Source of the DNA: Parietaria judaica
Taxonomy: Eukaryota; Streptophyta; Magnoliopsida; Rosales; Urticaceae
Reading direction: 5' to 3'
DNA: 64,000 bases
NCBI GenBank assembly: GCA_954871525.1
Contig: OX940871.1
Coordinates: forward strand, 21,947,086 to 22,011,085
Shown here piece after piece: positions 27,224-38,665 of this stretch. The position numbers were made by a program, and so were the translations under genes. Each line of letters opens with the position of its first letter. The stretch's first letter is position 1. The notes below the pieces were generated by a model. The model was not told the DNA's origin, did no database searches, and was given only the letters and a program-made list of their open reading frames with translations.

Positions 27224-28681
27224 TTACGCACGTCTTCTAGTCACCGAGACCTTGAGCCCACCGGCCATGTGAGCCGTCAAAAGAGGCACGAAAATCGGCC
27301 GGCCCGGTCCCACAGGTCTTATTTCAAACCGGCTCAGCACCGACGCTACCACATACTTCATCTGCGTGAAAGCCATCTCCTTCCCCAAGCACACTCTCGG
27401 CCCGGCCTGGAAAACCGGAAACCGGAACGGGCTCACATGTTTCAGCATGCCCGGTTCCCCGAACCACCGCTCCGGTCGAAACTCCAGCCGGTCCTTTCCC
27501 CACACTGCTTCCATCCTCCCCATTCCGTAAGGGAAATACGTAACCCTATAGCCTCGCCGCACCGTCGTGCCGTCTGGTAATATGTCGTGTTTCGCCGCAT
27601 GCTTTGAGTCCCATGGGACCGGAGGGTAGAGCCTCATGGTCTCGCAGAGACAAGCCTTCACGTAGCTCATCTCCTGCAAACGCTCGTAAGTGAGTCGTGA
27701 AACGTCGCCGTTTTGTTCTTTGCCCATGATGCTCTTCACCTCTGTCACTATGAGCTTCTCAGATTCGGCATTCTCGGAGAGGAGCCAGAAGAGCCACGTC
27801 ATTGCCGCTGATGTGGTGTCCCTCCCCGCCATGATGAAGCTTATAACCATGTCCCTCACCATCTTTTCGCTGCTTCCGGCAAGAAGCAACCGGCTCAGCA
27901 AATCTCCATTCTTGTTCGACGAGATCGCGGTTTTGTTGAGAGCTTTTCTCTTCATAGCGATGATCTCGTCGATGGAGCTGTGAATTATCTCGACTTCTCT
28001 CCTAAGCTCGTTCTCTGACCCGACACCGATTGCGCGCTTCGCCTTCCAAACAAGGAAAATCGGCTCCGTCCCGCGCCGAGCGCTGATCTCCGCCGCGCGG
28101 TCAAACGCCGAGACAAGCCGTGACAGATCGACGGGGCAATCGTCGCCATCGTAGATCCCGAGAGAAACCCGGCAAACAACGTCGAATGCGAATTTCCTCA
28201 GCACCGCTTGCAAGTCCAAAACCCTAGCTTCGCCGCAGGCTCGCTCGAGCGAAGGGACGAGGGTCTCCTCGGCTTCACGCTCGAGCGCCGAGACGACGAG
28301 CTGGCGGAGGGAGCGAGCGGTGAACTCGTGACTGGCGAGCTTGCGCTGCGCCGACCAGAGCTCGCCGTCGGAGTTGAAGATGCCGTGGCCAAGGAGGTCG
28401 CTGAGGATCTCGGTGAAGGGCTTTCCCTTGGGGTAGTTTTGGAAATTCATCTTGAGGACGTATTCAATGTTGGCCGGGTTGGCGGTGACGACGGTCCTCC
28501 GGGCGCCGAGGCGGTGGACGACGGCCGTCTGCGACGGCGACTCCGAGACGAGCTCGGTGTACCAGTCGAGGAGACGGCGGCGATTTCGACGGAAGATGAT
28601 CAAGCATTTGAGCTTGGATAGGTTGAAAGCTAACAGGAGAGCACTGAAGCATGTGATGATGAGAAGGAAGAGAGCAACCAT
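27224..28681 (-). CDS. Cytochrome P450, CYP94 family (probably CYP94B)
   Basis: An intronless ORF of 485 aa, as expected for CYP94 genes. Residues 1-24 are a hydrophobic ER anchor. The I-helix AGRDTT is at about 285-290, ExxR (ETMR) at 347-350 and PERW near 403-406. The heme loop FPVFQAGPRVCLGKEMAF has its Cys near 431. CYP94 enzymes omega-hydroxylate fatty acids or, in CYP94B/C, the jasmonoyl-isoleucine hormone, inactivating it. Sequence alone does not settle the subfamily. The neighbours match those of Arabidopsis CYP94B1 and CYP94B3, favouring CYP94B. All catalytic motifs are intact. The start is the first ATG of the frame (context ACCATGG), about 45 nt downstream of a TATA box. Confidence 0.95.
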   Translation of the reverse strand: MVALFLLIITCFSALLLAFNLSKLKCLIIFRRNRRRLLDWYTELVSESPSQTAVVHRLGARRTVVTANPANIEYVLKMNFQNYPKGKPFTEILSDLLGHGIFNSDGELWSAQRKLASHEFTARSLRQLVVSALEREAEETLVPSLERACGEARVLDLQAVLRKFAFDVVCRVSLGIYDGDDCPVDLSRLVSAFDRAAEISARRGTEPIFLVWKAKRAIGVGSENELRREVEIIHSSIDEIIAMKRKALNKTAISSNKNGDLLSRLLLAGSSEKMVRDMVISFIMAGRDTTSAAMTWLFWLLSENAESEKLIVTEVKSIMGKEQNGDVSRLTYERLQEMSYVKACLCETMRLYPPVPWDSKHAAKHDILPDGTTVRRGYRVTYFPYGMGRMEAVWGKDRLEFRPERWFGEPGMLKHVSPFRFPVFQAGPRVCLGKEMAFTQMKYVVASVLSRFEIRPVGPGRPIFVPLLTAHMAGGLKVSVTRRRA

Positions 28682-28723
28682 GGTGAATTAGGGTTTGTTT
28701 TGAGAGAGAGAGAGAATTGGTGG

Positions 28724-28731
28724 TATTTATA
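28724..28731 (-). promoter_or_regulatory. TATA box of the CYP94 gene
   Basis: TATAAATA on the minus strand, about 43 nt before the ATG, implying a leader of only some 10-20 nt. A GA/CT-rich run lies between them. Confidence 0.65.
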
Positions 28732-30583
28732 GACTGGTTTTGGGGCGTGTTTTTCTATTTTGGGGAAAATGGTTTCTAAAAACTAGAAAAAGACAAGATT
28801 GTCCAAAGAGACACGTGAATCCTCACCTTATATAAAAAAAGGGGACGTTGTGATATTTTGTTCGAATTGGAATTTGGAGATATGTATGATATTATCTTTG
28901 ACTTTTACCTTAAATGTATATTTCTTTCTTCCTTTTAGTCTACCAAATTTAAAAACGGGTTAGTTTTGAAATTTTTATAAAAATTAATGAAATACGGTTA
29001 AAAACGATAAAGGTATTTGCTAAAAAATACCGATTGCGGTTTTTAACTTTTTATTTATAAAAACATAACCAATAAGCGATTTTACTACTTCCCCAAGCAC
29101 TTTATACAGTTTTTGGTCAAAATGCATCAAGAGTGGTACATAAAGACTTGTACTAAAAAACTTGTGTTTACGGACTTAACTACGGCCAACTTAGTAGGCA
29201 AACCTCGTAAAATAATTATCAATACATATTTCTTAAATTTTCATATTTTTTAAAATAATCTTCTCAAATTTCATGTACTAAAATACCCCTGCAAAATGGA
29301 CATATCGCGTCTTGAAAAATATACATATCGCGTCCAGAAAAACGGACAAGTTAGAGGCATTTTAGTACATGAAATTTGAAAAGGTTATTTTGAGAATTAT
29401 GAAAACTTGGGGGTTAATAATAAAGTTTGTGTTATATTGATGGTTGTTTATAAAGTTTCCCATTTAGTATTGCTTCTAAAGAGGTGTTTTTGCTTTGATC
29501 TTAATTTTAGGGAAAAAATGTGTTTGGTAAGTTAAAATAAAATTACTTTATGAATAATTTTAGTTTATCAATAGGAAAAAAATGAAAAGTACCCCATTGA
29601 TGCTCACGGAGAAAACTATTTTGCAAATTCTATGTGTCTTTCTCATCATTTTTATTTTTTTATTATCTTTATTGAAATAATTTTATTTTTTTGTTATATT
29701 AAATTTCAAAACTCCGTAACTTTAATTTTATAACTCCGATTGACTTATAAAAATAAGCATCGGAAAGTTTGCGAAGAGACGAATCCAATGATAAGTTGGA
29801 AGATATAATTTTGATGTATTTTTAAATTATTTTTAAGAAGTGATTGTTAGTAAATTACATAACCAAACACTAAATTACTTGACCACGTAGTACATTACTT
29901 TTAAAAATGATTTGTATAACAACACAACAATGCCAAACTGGGCTAACAAGCAAACGAGTTAATAGAATTTTGCCCCAATTTTCCCTTGTAATAATAAAGA
30001 GAATAATGACAGATGGGCCCGTTTTGCTGACATGTAGTCGTGAAACATGCAGCGTGGCAGATAACGGCGGCTCATCCACAACAAAAGTATAACGGTTAAG
30101 TAACATTTACCTCCAAAATGTAAGCGTAAAGTCTTAATTGCAACAAATAAGAGAGTTAAGGACTTCCGATTCTATTTCTTTTTTTATATAAAATATTCAC
30201 AAATACTTTAATTTATAATAAAAAAAATTATCAAATAAATATTTCTAAATATCATTATTTAACGAATATTCATAAAATTTAATCGACACAATCAATTTTT
30301 AATTTTTAATATCGTAAGATTAGTAATTTACTTATAACTCTTTGGTAAACTCGTACCTTCCGGTAGGTCTTTGTTTTCGGATTTCTAACGATGATTAATA
30401 TATTCACTAAAATACTGTTATTCTCGTCCTTACTTTGACAATTCTTTGGTGGTAGGTGGATAAAACGAACGATAAATGGTTGACAATTATTCTAGCAAAA
30501 AGTATAGATGTTGGATAATTTATTATTTATTTTCAAAATAAATCTCACAACTTCGTTTTAGTTTATGGGTTTTCAACATTGAA
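28732..30583. other. Intergenic with a foldback MITE
   Basis: Mostly AT-rich. The only structure I can support is the inverted repeat at 29232-29411. Confidence 0.5.
29232..29411. mobile_element. Foldback MITE (about 55-bp arms)
   Basis: The left arm (29232-29287, ending CATGTACTAAAATACC) pairs imperfectly with the right arm (29357-29411, starting GGCATTTTAGTACATG). Between them is a short loop with twice-repeated CATATCGCGTC. TSDs are not identified. Confidence 0.65.
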
Positions 30584-30591
30584 CTTTAAAT

Positions 30592-30773
30592 CAAGGTATT
30601 AAATTTCTCGAATATCCATCGGCATGTTTATCGATTTTTTTTTCCAAAGATATGCGAAACGATATATCCATCGGCATACCCATCGATTTACCTATGAGAT
30701 ACCTATCGACAAGCGATATATCCGTAAAACGAAAAGTGCGAAACGACATCGGCAAGCGATATTTAAAACCTTG
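30592..30773. mobile_element. hAT MITE, CAAGG family (182 bp)
   Basis: The ends are CAAGGTATTAAATTTCTCG and GATATTTAAAACCTTG. The flanks CTTTAAAT (30584-30591) and CTTTAAAC (30774-30781) are a 7-of-8 TSD. The interior is ATCGATAA/CATCGGCA-rich and nearly matches the inverted fragment at 33535-33645. Confidence 0.85.
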
Positions 30774-31318
30774 CTTTAAACAATAATATATTAATGCATT
30801 TTAGAATATTCTAGGGAAGCATGCACGTTTATGTAATAATGATTATCATTCTATATAAATACACAGCATGTGTTTGAAATGTACAACATTATGTTTCAAA
30901 GATGAACAAATAAAGAAAAAAGGACTTTATTTTTGGAGTAAGGAATTTAAGCAAACCATGAAGTCAAAGAGAAATAGGACCACATTCAAGGCAAAAAACC
31001 ATGGTCAACTGGGTGATATTTTTTGGCTATATAGTGAGTACTAGTATAGTTACTATGGTATCATAACTTTCTGTGGTAAAATGTTAAAAAACCTATGGTT
31101 TATTCCCAATGTTATACGTGGTAATAATTTTACTATTAATATTTTGTACTTGTATACTGTTTTTTTATTTATCAATTATAAATATCTTTTAAATAGAAAA
31201 ACTAATGATTAAGAGTGGAGTTGGGTACAATCGGGTTTTAGAACCGAATAAATTTGAGTAGAAAAGTTATTATAAACAGCGATGTGGTTAAAAACTTCAA
31301 TTATAAAAATACAATTTT

Positions 31319-31559
31319 TGTAATAAAATAATGAAGAACTAAACTAAGAACTTAACAAGAAGAAGAGAGAATACGAGAGGGAATAGAGAGAGTATTATTG
31401 TTCGTTGGTCCGTATTACAATGAACCTCATATGACTCTATATATAAGGCTTGAGAGAAGTGTAAATAAGAAATACAGTAAATGTGAATATTACATAATAA
31501 TGACATGATTGACTATATATCACAATATTGACATCCACAAAATCCCTTGATTTATAACA
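31319..31559 (-). mobile_element. Short solo LTR, copia-like
   Basis: TG...CA tips (TGTAATAAAA / TTTATAACA) with 5-bp flanks ATTTT on both sides. On the minus strand a TATATATAGAG box is followed by CT-rich leader sequence (CTCTCTATTCCCTCTC), as in small plant copia LTRs. The TSD is AT-only, so it is weaker evidence than its perfect match implies. Confidence 0.6.
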
Positions 31560-31675
31560 ATTTTAAAACTCAAGACGTAAATAACAGTGATAAATAACAT
31601 TTAATTCGAATCCAACCACTATTTTAATAGTAAAAATTAAAAATAAAACTTAATGAAATGAATATGTTTATTTTT

Positions 31676-31870
31676 TGGGTAAACAACGACTAAAGTACTT
31701 AATTTTTTTTTTTAAATTGTACTTATGTACCTAAGTTTTGTTTTTTTTTTTTGTGTGTGGCTAAAGTAGCTAAGCGATCTGTTAAGGCATTTGACTTCTT
31801 CTGTCTAATTTTTGAATTTGTTGTTAATGACGTGGCACTTCGGATGCGCCATGTAGATTTTTTAGCACGT
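31676..31870. mobile_element. Truncated end of the GGGTAAAC MULE family
   Basis: GGGTAAACAACGACTAAAGTACTTAA and the following spaced motifs (GTACCTAAGTTT, GGCTAAAGTAGC, GTTAA, GACGTGGCAC) follow the same order as the terminal arm of the element at 32957-33908, but diverged. No matching right end was found. Confidence 0.5.
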
Positions 31871-32684
31871 CCAGGTCGCATGTAAATTTATTTGTTTTCA
31901 AGATGATAAAAAGACAAATTGCTCTTTAATTTTGAATGAACATTAAAACTATAATAGAAGAGAGTATTCTGTTACAAATTAAATTCGGGAATGAAATTGA
32001 TACACAATGATAAAATTTGGAGCTAAATTGATACAAAGTGATAAATTCACGAGGTTGAATTGATATATATATATATAAAAAAAATACAACAAACTCATAC
32101 ATAATGATGAAGTAGCTAGGGGTAAAGTGAATAAAAGAAAAGTTAAAGAGGACAAATTGATATAACGAGGAGATTTGGGCTAAATTACTCGTCAAAATAA
32201 TTATAAAATCACACACACGGTTACAAGTAGTGACTGAAGAATGTTGAACAGATTGTAATGAAGAAAAGGAGCCACTAGAAATGTAATCACGTGATTTTCC
32301 AAAATCATATATCCAAAAAATTATTTATTTAAATTGCCGTCAATTGCATCGGTGGATACTTAAATTCTTTATTTAGTGAAAATAATTAAATTTAGTTTAA
32401 ATAAATATGGCTTCGTCTAGTTTTTTTATTTCCCCTTGAATGTTAATACAAATGGGACTCAAATAATTAATATATTAAAATAAAAATAAAATTGTGTAAA
32501 GATGAAACATGTCCCTCCACTAATGTTTTCAATAATAATTGATGGTCCACTATTTTTTTAACAAAAAATAGACGAAGCTATTATTTGACTGAGTTGGGTA
32601 CTTCTTCCACAACAAAAAACATGGATACTCACCTATAATTTAGGTACTTTTACTATTTATTATCTCAAATGATAATATACTTTT

Positions 32685-32686
<2 letters not shown>

Positions 32687-32725
<39 letters not shown>

Positions 32726-32830
32726 CACTCCTACCTTCATAGTGACTCGGACTCAAGACTTCTAATGTCTTAAGTGATGGGCTTGTTACCACTAGACCAA
32801 GCATATCTTGTCCCCAAATAATAATATACA
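32687..32830 (-). mobile_element. tRNA-derived SINE-like sequence with (TA)n tail
   Basis: On the minus strand, a box A-like TGGTCTAGTGG (32799-32789) is followed about 30 nt later by a box B-like GTCTTGAGTCC (32759-32749). A (TA)18 run (32687-32723) lies downstream, where a SINE tail would be. The spacing fits an internal Pol III promoter. No full tRNA structure is present. Confidence 0.45.
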
Positions 32831-32956
32831 CAAGAGATATATAGCTATTGCAAACGTAAAGAGACGCGGTGTGATACAAATGGATAACACATGGGCGGAC
32901 TCACGTTCAAAAAGGGGTGGCTGATGTCACCCCTGCATTTTAAGTAATTTGTTTTA

Positions 32957-33908
32957 GGGTAAACTGCGGCTAAAATACTCAATGTTTCAATTTTTTTAAT
33001 TATGTACCCAAAGTTTTTTTTTTGGTGGCTATAATACCCAAAGTTTATTCCGTTAACGCCAAACGAACCCGTCATTAAATCTCCGTTATTTTGCCCGCGG
33101 CTAAAATACCCAATGTTTCATTTTTTTTAATTATGTACCCAAAGTTTTTTTTGGTGGCTATAATACCCAAAGTTTATTTTGTTAACGCCAAACGTACCCA
33201 CCGTTAAATGTCCGTTATTTCGCCCACGTGGCACATTTTTTTTAATAGGGTTTAGGGTTTAATATAAAATTTATAATATTGTTTATAAATATTTATAAAA
33301 ATAACATTTATATACACATTTTATAGATTATGTAATTTATAAATGTGATATATAATATATCTAGCATAATGTTATTTTATAATAATTTTATTTCAATCTA
33401 TTAATTATGAATATTTACATATGTTATTTATTATATTTTTTAACATATTTTATTATATAGTTATAATTGAATTTTTACATGTTACATTTTATAAATTATA
33501 TAATTTATAAATGTTAAATATAAATTATCTACTTCAAGGTTTTAAATACCGCTTGCCGATGTCGTTTCGCACTTTTCATTTTACGGATATATCGCTTGTC
33601 GATTGGTATCTCATAGGTAAATCGAGGATATGCCGGTGGGTATGTTTGGCGTAAAAGGAATAAACTTTGGGTATTACTGCCACCAAAAAAAAACTTTGGG
33701 TACATAATTAAAAAAAATGGAAACATTGGGTATTTTAGCCGCAGTTTACGCTTATAATATATGCCACGCGGGCGAAATAACAGATATTTAACGGTGGGTA
33801 CATTTGGCGTTAACAGAATTAACTTTGGGTATTATAGCCACAAAAAAAAACTTTGGGTATATAATTAAAAATAAATGAAACATTGGGTATTTTAGCCGCA
33901 GTTTACCC
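32957..33908. mobile_element. MULE-type foldback element with perfect 9-bp TSD TTTGTTTTA
   Basis: Terminal inverted repeats start GGGTAAACTGCGGCTAAAAT. TTTGTTTTA flanks both sides (32948-32956 and 33909-33917). A 9-bp TSD with long terminal inverted repeats is typical of Mutator-like elements. Each arm contains two tandem diverged copies of a roughly 120-bp unit (CGGCTAAAATACCC...ACGCCAAACG...CGTTATTT). The AT-rich core is interrupted by a hAT fragment (33535-33645). There is no transposase. Confidence 0.88.
33535..33645. mobile_element. Truncated CAAGG-family hAT MITE inside the MULE
   Basis: Starting CAAGGTTTTAAATACCGC, this stretch matches the inverse of the 30592-30773 element for about 100 bases (GATGTCGTTTCGCACTTTTC is shared), then stops at the inner edge of the MULE right arm. 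The missing end means it was truncated or lost by deletion. Confidence 0.8.
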
Positions 33909-33917
33909 TTTGTTTTA

Positions 33918-34593
33918 TATATATTAACATTTGAATTAAAAATAATAAAAAAAGACTTTTTTTATATTGATGTCACCCCATAGTCCACTCCTCCACTCTC
34001 TTTCGATCTCTCACTTGAGTATCATAATAATATTTTAATTAAAAATTATAAAATATGAGTAAACTACTGTCTCTCTATTTTTTTTGGAGAGAATACGCTC
34101 TCTCTCAATGACACCTCTTATAACTATTTACTTTAGGCTTTTACCCTTAACTTATTTTCTAATATTTGATTAATTTTATCTACTTTTTTACACCCCATAT
34201 AGTACGAAGATATTAGTCCTATATGAAGATATTTATGTGAATATAAATGAAATATATATGTTTTTATCTAACATTTTATACATCTCGTAATAATATCTTA
34301 TATTTTCTATCTAACATTTTATACATCTCGTAGTAATATTTTATTATAATTATACTTATAAAGTCAATATATTTTATTTTTCATGTAATTTCAAAGTATA
34401 TGTATGTATAACTGAAATAAAATGTATTTTCAACCTTTTTAAATTCTATACGACCCGATTTAAGAAATATTTATAAAAATTAAATATTAAATATTATATT
34501 TACAGTTAAAAAATCACGATATAATTCAAGAGTGTTAACAATTTTTTTCTTCTGGCAAATTAGTCTAAAATTATTAAGAATGGTTCATTTAGT
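33918..34593. other. Intergenic, AT-rich
   Basis: No gene. TATATAT-rich with a short repeated phrase (TCTAACATTTTATACATCTCGTA) at about 34268 and 34310. Confidence 0.5.
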
Positions 34594-35381
34594 CAGGGCC
34601 GCGTCTGAAATATTCGGGCCCCTAGGAGAGGAAAATTTTTGGGCCCCCCAACTGCAATTGTAATTTTAATGCAAAATTATATACAATATTTATGTATAAA
34701 AATATCTCATTCAAATAAAAAGCGTCTAGTAATTTTCAAAGCAAAAGTATTAATCAACTCTACATAATTGAGTTTTCCGAACATGTATTTTTCGATAGAT
34801 AATGTAGCTAAACCACTTAACCTATCTTGAGACATGGTTGATCGAAGATAAGACTTGATCAATTTTAACTTCAAGAAGTTTCTTTCTGCATGTGCAACTG
34901 TGACTGGTATGTTTAGCATAATTCGGTAAACAATTCAAGCACTTAGATAGCTACAATCCAATTCTCGTATGTAATTCAAAACATTGATCGTTCTTTTCTT
35001 GTCGATTGACATGTTCAAACTTAATTAGAGAGAAAATAATTTTGGGATTAGAGAATAATGACATGAGGAAATTATAGAGTAAAATGGGAATAAGGAGCCC
35101 TAATTAATTTTGAAATTGGAGCCCAAATATTATAGTATATGTTTTTGTTAAAACAAATTAGGGCCCTAAATAATTTGGGAATTAGGGTCCAAATATTTAT
35201 AAGTGGTTTTGATTATATTTTTTGGGGCCCTTAAATTTAATTAAATTGATTCTAATAAATAAAAAATTAATTTAAGTAATTTTGGGGCCCTTAAATTTTA
35301 TTTTCGGGGGCCCTTAGATTTAAGATTTTTTTTTTTACTAAAGGCGGGCACCTACTACGCCTCCCCTCAGGCACGACTCTG
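34594..35381 (-). mobile_element. Deleted hAT element, CAGGGCC family, TSD CATTTAGT
   Basis: The left end is CAGGGCCGCGTCTGA and the inverse of the right end is CAGAGTCGTGCCTGA (11 of 15 match). A perfect 8-bp duplication CATTTAGT lies at 34586-34593 and 35382-35389. It keeps part of a transposase gene (34707-34919) and many GGGGCCC motifs near the ends. A sister copy is at 45753-46782. Confidence 0.9.
34707..34919 (-). pseudogene. hAT transposase C-terminal dimerisation fragment (zinc finger MYM-type 1-like)
   Basis: A 70-residue open fragment with IPVTVAHAERNFLKLKLIKS, YLRSTMSQDRLSGLATLSIE and a following helix, the typical end of TTF/ZMYM1-like hAT transposases (Dimer_Tnp_hAT). The catalytic region is missing, so it cannot be active. 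The homologous piece in the second copy (about 45890-46075) has a stop. Confidence 0.85.
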
Positions 35382-35442
35382 CATTTAGTTTATAGTTTGC
35401 CAATAAATCCAATTCGTTTTTCTCAATCAGAATTTTAGTTAT

Positions 35443-36258
35443 TGTTGACGTGGTTTCCCACCTCAAATAGTCAAGTGTGACTTGTGAGCGTATGATATTC
35501 TTGAGGTTGATGATTTGGTGGAATTCGATCTCTCACGTTGCAAACTCTCGATTCACTCACGTATATGTATATGTATATATAAGCATTATAAATGAGACGA
35601 GGTTTTTTATAAAGGTTCGTCCCAAGGCGGTAGTTGACTACGTCCTCTATTAGTTTATTGCGACAAATGACATAGACGGACATCTACAGGCAGCAAATCA
35701 TGTCTAGAACAAGGAAAAGAATGAGAAGGAGAATGAAAAGAATACCGGGTAGGAGCTTTCGATGTATTCTCTCAGGGTTGTGTGTGTTGATCTGAGCTTG
35801 AGCTTGATATTTATAGACTTCAATTCTTCCTGTTGGACTTCCAGGAATCGTGGGGTCTTCTCTCCGTGCTGAACGGGTTGAATAGATCGCCTTGCTACAC
35901 GTGTCCCACAAATTCTTTCTCTTCGTCGTGTTTGAATTATGCCCGTTGAAGACTTGACTCCGTGCTCCTGGTCTTCCGCTGAGGTTTGGATTGGGATGCC
36001 GGGTAGAAAATATGACGCTTCTACCCTCTTCTTCCTGGGTTGACGACAGATAGCACCGAGCTTTTGGGCCTTCTCGGCCGAGTTGCTTTGTATCCGCCGG
36101 GCTTCATCTGATTGAGAACTCTATTGGGCTTTTCAATTGGGTTTTTGTGAATATCGATTTATTCCTTTAAAGCCTTTAATCTTCATTTGTAAATTTAATT
36201 AATTCACAACTTTAGCACTTTATGTCATATTAAATAATGACGAATTTGTACATCAACA
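35443..36258 (-). mobile_element. Solo LTR (816 bp)
   Basis: On the minus strand it starts TGTTGATGTAC and ends CCACGTCAACA, with inverted TGTTGA/TCAACA-like tips. The flanks GTTAT (35438-35442) and ATTAT (36259-36263) match at 4 of 5 positions. A TATAAATA box lies on the minus strand at about 35815-35808. No retroelement protein lies beside it. Confidence 0.7.
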
Positions 36259-36263
36259 ATTAT

Positions 36264-38665
36264 GTTCTAAGATTAACTCATTTACTCATTGCGGGTTGTT
36301 ATGGTTGTCCAAGAATCGTTTCATGATGATCTTCATTAACTTCCTCTCCTAAATCATTCATAATTTATGTGCATAATTGATTTGTCGTGATTAAATTCCT
36401 TCTTCTGCTGTACGAACGAATGTTGCTCTTAATCATTCTAAGCCGTGTTAGCAATCTGTTATTTTGGACTGATTGAATGTTGTTATGAATATTAATTGGT
36501 CTGATACTCGATCAAATCCATAAAAATTTGGGTGACCTTAAGTAAAAAATAACTACTTAATATAACCTTAAAATGATACCAAAAAGTATGGACAAATTGC
36601 ATTGCATTAAGAACTTGGAACAATCCGATTTTTATTTGAAGTCTGTCTGACAAATGTATTAGAATATGTGGTTGCTAGTTTAGTCTAGTGCTAACTCCGC
36701 ACTTCGTGATTGATTCAGATGTATCTCCCTACACATGTAAAAATTTATTATCTTCTTTTAAACTTGTATCACAAATACATTTTAGAATCTTAATAGTTAG
36801 TATATAATACCTTAAACGGTGCCGTTTTGAATTTGTCTGGAAACATTGCTAATAATATCACCTAAACATATTATTTAGTTAAGATGAGACATCATAAAGT
36901 ACACACGCTCTGTAATTGCAATCTCTTATCTGAATTTTGAGCTTAAATTCATTTGAATCTCATGTTTTCCATGCTCTAAAGTAAAGTGAAATTCCAACCA
37001 AATAATCAGAAAATTGTCACATCACTATCTCCATATTGTTCATGAATATTGCGCCGTTTTTGTGAAGGAAATCCCACTCAAACTTGTGATTGGATAGCTT
37101 TACAAAAATGAATAAAATAAGAAGAATATTGTAAAGTCAAAACTTTATTATAGTTTAGGCAGAGAAGTGGACGTGTGAGTGAGAGTAAAGGGTGATCGAT
37201 AAGGCCTAACCGGCCAAAATGCGGCTCAAAAACGACAATAATGTTTTGGTCACACACGCTTGACGCTGCTTCTTATTTTGGCCATACAACGCATTAATTA
37301 TTACTACGTGCAAGTCTACTCCAAAACTTGTAAGTTGTAATTCTAGAGAGTGTTGTTAGGTCACGTTGGTCATGTGAATTATTAGTGCACAAAGATATGA
37401 CTTCCATGTAATTAGGAAAAGGTTTAGTTATTACTATTACAAATTTATATTTGATAAGTCTAATTAGTGATATTAGGAGTGCTAAACAACCTAATAAAGT
37501 CAAGAGCGACCATTTGATACAAATTTTGAAGAGGCCAAAATATTGTCAAAAGGGCCAAGTATGTTTAGCTAAAGGTAAACATAAACTATTAAGTTACTTA
37601 TTAAAAAAAGGGTTATTAGCGGCCAAGGTATTCGAGTTGTTTGAAAATAGAGCGGTAGAGTCAGCTTAACAAATTATGGTAAGAGTATCCAAATTCATAT
37701 TTTTGGCGGATCGGTATCCACATCTCTTTTTGCGTTTTTTTACTATTTCTGTCATTGATGACGTCAACAACTCAAATTGCTATGTTATTGAAGAGATAAA
37801 CTGAGAATTCTAGAAAGTGGCAAGGAAAATAAAAATTTGCATTGTTAATGTTCCAAGAATTTATGTTTACATCCAGGTTCATTTTGATGTTCGTGGATTC
37901 GATCGTTTGAGTTAATTTGTTTTATTTAATGTTGACGCCATCACTGACGGATATAGTAACAAAAACTAACGGAAAACTGGATGAGGTCAATCGATCCGCC
38001 AAAAAAATTAACTTGGTTACTTTTGCCATTATTTTTTTAAATTTAACTATATTATCTCCTCATTTCCAAACAATTTAAGTACTTGCGCGCGGCTAATAGT
38101 CATTAAAAGAAAGATTACTCTAGCAATCTTATGCAAGGAAATGCATTCGGGATGATGGCTGGTCAATTATTAGTGGATCAAAATAATATATTTTGAAAAG
38201 ATAAAATACAATATTATCAAAGTGAATCATTGAAAAATCATTGAACATAAAAATATAATTACTATCTTTTGAAACACTTCAATTATCATGAAATTAAAGG
38301 TGGCACGGATCAATGAATTTCATCTCGGAGAGTTAGATTTAAATTTTTTGTCAAAAATCACACTTAGAAAGATTATATTTAACTTTTAGAGAACTTTTAG
38401 GATGGTTGAAGTGAAATTTAATGTTGTATTTATACTAAAATTATTCAAAATTGTAGAGTAATACCACTAACTATTTTATTTTTAGTTTATAAAATATTCA
38501 TCGATATATCTATCAGTAACCGTTACACTAATATAATTTGATCGATAAATAAAACATCATTGTTTAATCAGTTTAATATTTCTCACTCTAAAATATAAGC
38601 AATTTTCTCAATGACTAAGAAGATAATATGAAAAACCCATGAAATGCCTAAAAAACACCTAGGTT
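36264..38665. other. Intergenic, no gene recognised
   Basis: AT-rich. Small ORFs such as 37451-37669 have no recognisable motif or splice context. Nothing repeated stands out. Confidence 0.5.

Noticed and set aside
28208..28621. 137-codon plus-strand ORF opposite CYP94
   Set aside because: Shadow of the P450 frame; no independent signal.
32687..32830. Functional tRNA gene
   Set aside because: Box A/B-like motifs only; no cloverleaf can be drawn.
37451..37669. 72-codon ORF as a small gene
   Set aside because: No homology that I recognise, no promoter or splice context, and ORFs of this size are expected by chance in 64 kb.
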